Origin: an uncultured Verrucomicrobium sp.
Lineage (GTDB): Bacteria; Verrucomicrobiota; Verrucomicrobiia; Methylacidiphilales; GAS474
Assembly: GCA_903889845.1 (NCBI GenBank)
Contig: CAISZB010000131.1
Coordinates: forward strand, 1-5,536
Direction of reading: 5' to 3'
DNA length: 5,536 nucleotides
Part shown: piece after piece, positions 1 to 5,536 of the stretch
Layout: every line of letters begins with the position of its first letter
How positions within the stretch are numbered: the stretch's first letter is position 1
The notes under the pieces: generated by a model
Told to the model about the DNA's origin: nothing
The model's input: only the letters and a program-made list of their open reading frames with translations
Database searches by the model: none
Program-made: the position numbers and the translations under genes

Positions 1-1827
1 CAGCGTGTGGAGGGCGGTGGCGAGGGGGGCGATCTCGTCGATGAATCGCTCGATGTCCCGCCGGTAATCGTTGTCGGGCTCGGCGGAGACGAGCTTGCGC
101 TGGCTTTCGAGGTACTCCTCCCACTTGCCGAGGTGCTCCCGGAGGACGAGGCGGCGGTCCCCCGTGGGACGCTCCTCGCGGACTTCCTTCTCGAACTCGG
201 CGAACATCGTCCGGTAGGTCTTGTGGGTCTCGATGAGCTGGTCCCACTCCGCGATGCACGACTCGATCTTGCCGTAGTCGAGGTCTTCGAAGCGTTCCTT
301 GTAGTTCGACATCGCCTCGTTGAAGGCGACCCGGACCGACTCGAACTGCTTGATCTCGATGAGGTGGATGGCCTCGTCGATTCGCTCCTTGTGGAAGGCG
401 TAGGCTTTCTTCTTGTGGTTGTACTCGCGGCGGGCCTCCTCGATGTGGAAGAGGAGGGGCTCGTAGAGCGGCCCCATCCGGTGGGCGAGGTGGAGGAAGT
501 CCTGCGCCGCTTCCAGGGGGACGACGAGGGGGAAGACGAGGCGTTCCGGCAGGCACTCCAGGACCTCGACGAGGACGGGGTCAAGGACGCCGTTGTGGTC
601 GATGCCGAGGGAGACGAGCTTTTCCCGGATGCCGAAGACGATCGCGTTGAGCTCGGTCTCCCGGTCGCGGATCTTGGCGAAGTAGCGGTCGAGGCGGCCC
701 GGCGTGCCGTCTTCCTCGACGGGGATCTCGTCCCACGGGAGGGGGGTATCGAGGGGCTTCAGCTTCTCGGTGGTGGGGAGGAGGTCGGAGAGCTGGCGGA
801 TCTTGCGGAGGGCCTGGACCCACGCCAGGGCGAGGCTGAAGGGGGTCATCGCCCGTTCCCAGGCCGGACCGTGCTTCGAGGCCATCTTCACCAGCTCCGG
901 CGCGGAGAGGCGGCTCAGGAGCCCCTCGTTGTCCCACAGGCTGAGGAGAAGCATGGCGAATTGCCGGGGCTGCGATTCGGCGTCCCAGTCGGCCTCCGGG
1001 AAGGAGGCGGCGAATTCGGCGACCTTCTTCGCGAAGGTGTCTTCCAAGGCGCGGAGCTTGCCGAGGTGCTCCTCGACGAAGGCCTCCTCGTAGCAGCGGG
1101 CGTCGAGCTTCCCGGGGGAGGTCGCGTTGGCGAATTCGAGCTTCGGGTAGATCCGCTTCTCCTCGATGAGGAAGAGGGCGCTCTCCGCCGTCGCCGCCAT
1201 GAAGGCGTCGCGGAGGGCCGCGACGGAGAAGAGGGCGGCCACGAGGTCGCAGACGAACTTCCGGGCGACGAGGATGGGGTCGTAGGTCTCCTTCCGCTTC
1301 GCCGACATCTTCCCGAGGACGCGGTCGTAGGCGGAATGGATCTCGTGCGCCACGTTGATGACGAAGGCGTCGTTGAGCTGGTCCCAGCGCTGTTCCAGGA
1401 TCATCAGGCTCAGGCCCAGGATGATGATGCACCGCTCGTCGGGATCGTTCGTGGCATCGACGGCCTGGAGCGGGGAGACGAGGTCGTTGACGAGGGAGGC
1501 CATCTCCGCCGAGGGGTTGGCGGGCGGGGGCGGCTCGGAGCCTTCGGCGGTCTCGGGCATCCGGGCGAAGCGTTCCGAGAGGGGGGTCGTCTCCGGGCCG
1601 ACGGTCTGGAGCCACTTACGGTAGAGGGCGATCGGCTTCCGGTCGGGCGAGATGAAGAAGGCCTGGAGGGGGCTCCCCTCGGTCAGCGCGGTGAGGTGGG
1701 CCCAGGCCTTGTCGAGCCGCTCCGCCATGAGGGGGGAGTCGGTGACCGGGATGACGGCCTGGGACTTGGCGGCCTCGAGGAAAATGCGGGCGTTCTTACG
1801 GATGAGGGGATCGATGCGGAACGCCAT
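1..1827 (-). CDS. Large soluble alpha-helical protein of unknown function, C-terminus outside the window
   Basis: I do not recognise this protein. The frame is open for 609 codons from the ATG at 1827 to the left edge with no stop, so the C-terminal end is missing. The N-terminus reads MAFRIDPLIRKNARIFLEAA. An in-frame TGA lies nine codons upstream and the next Met is residue 34, so this start is favoured, although no Shine-Dalgarno motif precedes it. There is no signal peptide. The hydrophobic stretches (about 134-144 and 195-221) are too short or carry charges, so it is probably cytoplasmic. A Pro-rich linker (about 98-105, EPPPPANP) separates a small N-terminal region from a mostly helical body. 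Residues about 455-600 are highly charged, rich in Glu, Lys and Arg, and look like long helices or coiled coil. Its few Cys residues (133, 193, 245, 425, 524) form no metal-binding motif, and I see no nucleotide-binding loop. It starts 35 bp after the oxidoreductase stop on the same strand, so it is probably in the same operon. The coding frame is secure from codon usage and a sensible protein composition; the function is unknown. Confidence 0.85.
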   Translation of the reverse strand, partial: MAFRIDPLIRKNARIFLEAAKSQAVIPVTDSPLMAERLDKAWAHLTALTEGSPLQAFFISPDRKPIALYRKWLQTVGPETTPLSERFARMPETAEGSEPPPPANPSAEMASLVNDLVSPLQAVDATNDPDERCIIILGLSLMILEQRWDQLNDAFVINVAHEIHSAYDRVLGKMSAKRKETYDPILVARKFVCDLVAALFSVAALRDAFMAATAESALFLIEEKRIYPKLEFANATSPGKLDARCYEEAFVEEHLGKLRALEDTFAKKVAEFAASFPEADWDAESQPRQFAMLLLSLWDNEGLLSRLSAPELVKMASKHGPAWERAMTPFSLALAWVQALRKIRQLSDLLPTTEKLKPLDTPLPWDEIPVEEDGTPGRLDRYFAKIRDRETELNAIVFGIREKLVSLGIDHNGVLDPVLVEVLECLPERLVFPLVVPLEAAQDFLHLAHRMGPLYEPLLFHIEEARREYNHKKKAYAFHKERIDEAIHLIEIKQFESVRVAFNEAMSNYKERFEDLDYGKIESCIAEWDQLIETHKTYRTMFAEFEKEVREERPTGDRRLVLREHLGKWEEYLESQRKLVSAEPDNDYRRDIERFIDEIAPLATALHTL

Positions 1828-1831
1828 GTGA

Positions 1832-1856
1832 GGTGTTTGAATGCTCGCAAATCACC
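1832..1856 (-). other. Possible weak RNA hairpin in the intergenic gap
   Basis: On the minus strand, GGTGATTTG (1856-1848) can pair with CAAACACC (1839-1832) around an 8-nt loop. This gives an 8-bp stem with one bulged A. It occupies most of the 35 bp between the oxidoreductase stop codon (1865-1863) and the next ATG (1827), and its 3' arm ends four bases before that ATG. No U tract follows, so it is not a typical intrinsic terminator. It could affect translation of the downstream gene or protect an mRNA end after processing, or it may be chance. Confidence 0.3.
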
Positions 1857-1862
1857 CAAAAT

Positions 1863-4800
1863 TCAATTCTTTTTCGCGGTTTGGGCCAGGGGCTGAGTCC
1901 TGACAGAGACCGGGATTTCCTCGCTTCCGGAGAGGATCGCCTCGGCGCGGCGGCGCGCTTCGCGGAACTTCGGGTAGCGGACCTCGCGGTAGCCGGTCGT
2001 CGTCTCGGGGAGGCGGAGGACGGCGAGCCAGCGGCGGTAGGAGGCCTCGTCCGGCGCGTCGAAGCGGGTGACGAGGTCGAGGTACCAGGCGCGGAAGTTC
2101 TTCTCCTCCGCATGCCAAGCGGGGATGAGGCGGCGGAGGAACTTCAGCCGCCGCATGATCTGGAGCATCCACTGCCGGGACTTGATGTGGAAGCGGATCC
2201 GCTTGCCCAGGATCAGGAACTCGGGCCGGTTCAGGTGGCCGTAGACGACGCGGTCGCCGAGCTCGGGATGGACGTTGTAGCGTTCCCGGTCCCGCTGCTT
2301 CTTCTCCTCGCCGGAGAGGAGCTGGGCGACGAAGATCTCGTCCTTGATCGCCATGGCCCGGTGGAGGTTCCAGAGGGCGGCATGGGTGGCGGCGTAGCCG
2401 TAGGCCGACTTGTCCTTGCGGTGGAGGGCCAGGACGCGGTCGAGGTAGTCGGAGGCGTAGGCGGGGTCCTCGAAGAGGATCAGGTCGGCCAGGCGGGCGG
2501 CGAGGCGGCGCTGGTTCTCCGTGTCCAGGTGGAGGGCGTCGAAGCCGCGGCGGACGATCTGGCGGTAGGCCTCGGCGGCTTTGTTCCCCTCGGTCTTCCG
2601 CAGGACTTCGGCCTTCGCCTCGATGGTCTGGGCCGGGGTGAGGGCGACGGCGGTCGCCGTGGCCCCGCCGGAGCGTTCCGCGTCGATGACGAGCTTCCGG
2701 CCCACCTTGAAGGCGAGGTAGTTGTCGGCGGCGGCGGCGCCGACGGTCTCCCGGATGCCCCACTCGACGCTGTTGAGGGAGAGCGGAAGCTGGCCGCGCT
2801 GGAAGGCGACGCCCAGCATCATGATGTTCGCGTAGATCTTCGTGCCGAAGAGGCGCTGGGAATGGTCGGAGATGTCGCAGCTGAAGTAGTCGTCCCCGCG
2901 CGTGTGGCGGCGGATCGTCGCTTCCAGGGTCTCGACGCAGTAGTCCTCCCGGCCCAGGAGGCCGAGGATCGTCGGCGTCTTCGCCGTGTTCACGATGGCG
3001 GCGGTGTGGGAGACGCTGCCGATGCGCTGGTTCCCCTTCGGGTCGAGGGCGCGGGCGGCCTCCAGGGGGTCGATGCCCAGGATGAGGTCGGCCTTGCCGT
3101 AGGGGATGACGGAGGAGGTGTGGTTCTTACCCGGGCGGAGGAAAGTGACCTGGGAATAGACGCCGCCGTTGCGGATCGCGAGGCCGTTCTTGTCGCAGAA
3201 GAGGACCTCGTAGCCCTCCCGGTGGGCGGCGCGGACGAGGGTGGCCGTCGAGCTGGCGATGCCCATGCCGCCGACGCCGGCCAGGTAGACGTGCCACTGG
3301 TCGGCGAAGGTCGGGACGACCGGTTCCGGCAGGTCCTCGTCCCGGATCTGGGGCAGGCGGGAGAGGGGCTTCTGGCTGCGGTAGATCGTGATCTCCTCGA
3401 AGGAGGGGCAGGCGTGGATCTGGGTGCAGGCGCGGTCGCCGACGCACCAGGAGAGGTCGGTCTGGATCTTCCGGCCGAACTCGGTCTCGGTGAAGTTGAG
3501 ACCGGGGCAGCCGGTGGCCATCGTACACTCCAGGCACTGTTCGCAGACGTCGGCGGTGACGTTGATGAAGGTCTTCTCCTTCACGTAGCCCCGCTTCTTC
3601 GCTTCGGCCCGCTCCTCGCGGTTCTTCCGGCGGTGGAAGGTGATGCCGCATTCCTTGTCGGCGATGAGGACCTTCACCCCGTCCTTGAGGATCGTCTCCT
3701 CCAGCAGGGCGCGGTATTGGTTCCGGTAGGCCGGGTTGACGCGGAGGACATCGACCTTCGGGGAATCGGCGATCGCGCCGACGATCTTGTCGATGTTCTG
3801 GGCGAAGGTCTCGTTCCCCAGGATGTCGGTGTCGAGGCCGGGGGTCGGCTGGTGGCCGGTCATCGCCGTGGTCCGGTTGTCGAGGATGATGTAGGTGATG
3901 TCCTGGCCCGTCTTGATCGAGTTGGAGATGGCGAGCTGGCCGCTGTGGAAGAACGTCGAGTCCCCCATGAAGACGACCTGCTTGTTCTTGATGAACGGGT
4001 CGATCCCGGCGCCGGTGCCGCCGCCGAGGCCCATGCCGCTGTAATTGTGCATGAGGTCCTTCGTCGGCTCGAACATCAGCATCGTGTAGCAGCCGGTGTC
4101 GCCGTGGAAGAGGAGGTCGACGCCCTCCCGGCGATGCTTCTTCCGCATGTAGGCGGCGTCGCGGAAGTCGCGCTTCACCTCCATCAGGACGGTGGCCGAG
4201 TCGCGGTGGGGACACCCGGCGCAGAACGTCGGCGTGCGGGGGACGAGGTCGATCCGGTAGCCACCGGTCAGTTCGATGAGGGCCATCTCCGCCGCGATCC
4301 GCTCCTCATCGACGGGGAGGCCGCCGACCTTCAGCAGGAGGGGGGCCAGCGTCTCGATGACGATGGAGGGGTTGAGGCCGCGGGAATCGGGGAACCCGGT
4401 CAGGCCGTCGGGGAAGGTCTTGCCGAAGAGGGCGACGTCGTTCCGCCGGGCCTGGGAGAGGATCAGCGCGATCTGTTCCTCGATGAAGCCGCGCCGCTCC
4501 TCGACGACGACGAGGCGCTCCACCTTGTCGGCGAAGTCGCCGATCAGGGCGGGGTCGAGGGGGTAGGTGATGCCGAGTTTGAGGATCGGCACGGCATCCG
4601 AGAGGCCGAGTTCCCGCAACGCGTGCTCCAGGTAATTGAAGGCCATCGCCGAGGTGACGAAGCCGATCGGGAACTTCCCGGCCGCCTTGGAGCGGGGAGG
4701 GAGGAAGGTCCGGTTGACCCGGTGGAGGGCGGCGCTTTCCCACAGGCGGGCGTAGCGCTCGGGGTAGTTCTGTTCCCGGCGCCAGGTGCGCGGGGGGAGA

Positions 4801-5459
4801 AGGACCATCTTGTCGAAATCGACGGCGGCGGTGTCGATCTCGGTCTTGTTCTGCGTGTTGACCTTCGGGAAGTGGTTCCGGCGTACGGTGACGGAGCCGC
4901 CGCCGTCGGCCTGGTTCGTGGTGACGATGTAGCCGATGTAGAGTTCGGCCTCCCGGGAGAGCTTGAAGGCGAGGTCGATCCAGTCCTTGAGTTCCTGGTT
5001 CGTCGAGGGCTCCATCACGGGCATGTGGAGGTGCTTCGAGAGGTAGCGGGAATCGGCCGGGACCTGGGTCGAGTCGCTCCAGGGGTCCTCCCCGCAGATG
5101 ACGACGGCGCCGCCCTCCGGGTGGGCTCCGGCGAGGTTTCCCAGGGCCAGGGCATCGGCGGCGACGTGGACGCCGACGCTCTTCATGGCGATGGCCCCCC
5201 GCAGGCCGGTCATCTGGGAGCCGTTGAGCATGGCGGCGGCCAGGGCTTCGTTGTTCGCGATCATCGCCGCGATGCCGTATTTCTTCGGGATCTCCTGGAT
5301 CGACTCGATGCAGTCGAAGAATCCGGCGACGGGGGAGCCGGGATAGCCGGTCCAGAGGTGGGTGCCGCCGTCGGTTTCGAGGAGGCCTTTGATGAGCAAT
5401 TCGTTGCCCGTGTAGACTTCGGTGCCTTCTTCTTTCAGGAAACGGGGATCGACCTTCAT
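1863..5459 (-). CDS. iorA: Fused indolepyruvate (aryl-pyruvate):ferredoxin oxidoreductase, alpha + gamma + DUF6537-like domains
   Basis: This 1198-residue enzyme should oxidatively decarboxylate indolepyruvate or related aryl-pyruvates with CoA to the aryl-acetyl-CoA and CO2, reducing ferredoxin in the cytoplasm. Domains in order: N-terminal pyrimidine-binding domain (about 15-190; YPGSP at 39-43, Glu71 in NNEA as the likely thiamine-activating acid); a linking domain (about 260-375); TPP-binding domain (about 405-610; FCAGCPHR 412-419, GDTGCY 453-458, and the Mg-TPP motif from GDS at 499-501 to DN at 527-528); a cysteine segment (Cys639, 642, 645, 651, then 672, 678, 684) that probably holds iron-sulfur; the gamma-type oxidoreductase domain (about 722-915; AGVGGMG 727-733); and a DUF6537-like region (about 955-1170; LKFLRR 1105-1110, GYREV 1156-1160). 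Length and order fit the long, single-chain family rather than the separate IorA/IorB subunits. The ATG at 5459 is the only in-frame start before residue 66; no ATG, GTG or TTG lies upstream in frame within the window. No Shine-Dalgarno motif precedes it: the leader is C-rich. No frameshift is seen and the key motifs are intact. The exact substrate (indole-, phenyl- or hydroxyphenyl-pyruvate) cannot be read from sequence. Confidence 0.95.
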   Translation of the reverse strand: MKVDPRFLKEEGTEVYTGNELLIKGLLETDGGTHLWTGYPGSPVAGFFDCIESIQEIPKKYGIAAMIANNEALAAAMLNGSQMTGLRGAIAMKSVGVHVAADALALGNLAGAHPEGGAVVICGEDPWSDSTQVPADSRYLSKHLHMPVMEPSTNQELKDWIDLAFKLSREAELYIGYIVTTNQADGGGSVTVRRNHFPKVNTQNKTEIDTAAVDFDKMVLLPPRTWRREQNYPERYARLWESAALHRVNRTFLPPRSKAAGKFPIGFVTSAMAFNYLEHALRELGLSDAVPILKLGITYPLDPALIGDFADKVERLVVVEERRGFIEEQIALILSQARRNDVALFGKTFPDGLTGFPDSRGLNPSIVIETLAPLLLKVGGLPVDEERIAAEMALIELTGGYRIDLVPRTPTFCAGCPHRDSATVLMEVKRDFRDAAYMRKKHRREGVDLLFHGDTGCYTMLMFEPTKDLMHNYSGMGLGGGTGAGIDPFIKNKQVVFMGDSTFFHSGQLAISNSIKTGQDITYIILDNRTTAMTGHQPTPGLDTDILGNETFAQNIDKIVGAIADSPKVDVLRVNPAYRNQYRALLEETILKDGVKVLIADKECGITFHRRKNREERAEAKKRGYVKEKTFINVTADVCEQCLECTMATGCPGLNFTETEFGRKIQTDLSWCVGDRACTQIHACPSFEEITIYRSQKPLSRLPQIRDEDLPEPVVPTFADQWHVYLAGVGGMGIASSTATLVRAAHREGYEVLFCDKNGLAIRNGGVYSQVTFLRPGKNHTSSVIPYGKADLILGIDPLEAARALDPKGNQRIGSVSHTAAIVNTAKTPTILGLLGREDYCVETLEATIRRHTRGDDYFSCDISDHSQRLFGTKIYANIMMLGVAFQRGQLPLSLNSVEWGIRETVGAAAADNYLAFKVGRKLVIDAERSGGATATAVALTPAQTIEAKAEVLRKTEGNKAAEAYRQIVRRGFDALHLDTENQRRLAARLADLILFEDPAYASDYLDRVLALHRKDKSAYGYAATHAALWNLHRAMAIKDEIFVAQLLSGEEKKQRDRERYNVHPELGDRVVYGHLNRPEFLILGKRIRFHIKSRQWMLQIMRRLKFLRRLIPAWHAEEKNFRAWYLDLVTRFDAPDEASYRRWLAVLRLPETTTGYREVRYPKFREARRRAEAILSGSEEIPVSVRTQPLAQTAKKN

Positions 5460-5475
5460 GGATGGGGTGGTGGGG

Positions 5476-5488
5476 AGGTTCGGAACCT
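5476..5488. repeat. Perfect 6+6 bp inverted repeat upstream of the oxidoreductase gene
   Basis: AGGTTC (5476-5481) and GAACCT (5483-5488) are exact reverse complements around one central base. The site ends 17 bp before the oxidoreductase ATG and sits at the predicted transcription start, where a bound repressor would block initiation. It could equally form a small hairpin in the 5' leader. No regulator gene is present in the window, and 13 bp is short enough for chance. Confidence 0.35.
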
Positions 5489-5493
5489 GGGTT

Positions 5494-5521
5494 AGCCTAG
5501 CGTGGGGGCGGGGGGGGTCAA
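5494..5521 (-). promoter_or_regulatory. Tentative sigma70-type promoter for the oxidoreductase gene
   Basis: On the minus strand TTGACC (5521-5516) matches the -35 consensus TTGACA at five of six positions. TAGGCT (5499-5494) matches the -10 consensus at T, A and the final T only. The spacer is 16 nt. Transcription would begin near 5487 and give a leader of about 28 nt. The -10 match is weak and the surrounding sequence is GC-rich, so this is a candidate only. Confidence 0.35.
5504..5517. repeat. Homopolymeric C8 and C5 tracts in the promoter spacer
   Basis: Read on the minus strand, eight C (5517-5510), one G (5509) and five C (5508-5504) run from the end of the putative -35 box into the spacer. 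Such tracts can change length by slipped-strand replication. The bases are plain in the sequence; any regulatory effect is inference. Confidence 0.5.
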
Positions 5522-5536
5522 TCTTGGTTTGCGGGG

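Noticed and set aside
581..1615. A 344-codon minus-strand open frame in another phase
   Set aside because: The product is dominated by Arg, Pro, Gly and Ala, typical of an out-of-frame reading of GC-rich DNA, and it overlaps the better frame completely.
1828..1862. Rho-independent terminator between the two genes
   Set aside because: The stem is weak and bulged and no U tract follows it on the minus strand.
7..1896. A 629-codon open frame on the plus strand opposite the unknown gene
   Set aside because: This is the same codon-aligned antisense effect. The composition is acidic and repetitive, while the minus-strand frame gives a normal protein with a good start.
1852..2763. A 303-codon minus-strand frame inside the 3' part of the oxidoreductase gene
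   Set aside because: It is Arg/Pro-rich out-of-frame sequence. The DUF6537-like region in the main frame is continuous and intact, so there is no frameshift.
3127..4215. A 362-codon minus-strand frame inside the TPP and iron-sulfur region
   Set aside because: It is an alternative-phase shadow rich in Arg, Pro and His. All catalytic motifs are in the 1198-residue frame.
1833..5495. A 1220-codon open frame on the plus strand opposite the oxidoreductase gene
   Set aside because: Its codons align exactly with those of the real gene on the other strand. It is open only because that gene lacks TTA, CTA and TCA codons. The product is a low-complexity mix of Gly, Glu, Asp, Val, Leu and Arg with no recognisable domain.

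Overview
This is a strongly GC-rich bacterial window. Almost all of its third codon positions are G or C, with ATC, CTC, GTC, TCC and GCC dominating. It is filled by two genes on the minus strand, read from right to left. The organism cannot be fixed from the sequence. The fused 2-oxoacid oxidoreductase and the leaders without Shine-Dalgarno motifs would fit an anaerobic or facultative, GC-rich bacterium, for example a Verrucomicrobiota/Opitutia-type lineage, but that is only a weak guess.

Layout in transcription order. (1) 5536-5460 is a short upstream region. It has a tentative promoter with TTGACC and TAGGCT separated by a C-rich spacer, followed by a perfect 6+6 bp palindrome near the predicted transcription start. 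(2) 5459-1863 is a complete 1198-residue gene for a single-chain indolepyruvate/aryl-pyruvate:ferredoxin oxidoreductase. It joins the alpha-type thiamine-diphosphate (TPP) domains, an iron-sulfur segment, the gamma-type catalytic domain and a C-terminal DUF6537-like domain. (3) 1862-1828 is a 35-bp gap that can form a weak hairpin. (4) 1827-1 is the first 609 codons of a large, soluble, mostly helical protein that I do not recognise. Its reading frame leaves the window at the left edge without a stop.

The two genes are probably co-transcribed. The first product would oxidatively decarboxylate aryl-pyruvates, made by transamination of aromatic amino acids, to aryl-acetyl-CoA and pass electrons to ferredoxin. 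The second may be a partner of unknown role, but only its position suggests this. The very long open frames on the plus strand are antisense shadows caused by codon bias. I found no tRNA, rRNA, CRISPR array, mobile element or convincing terminator.
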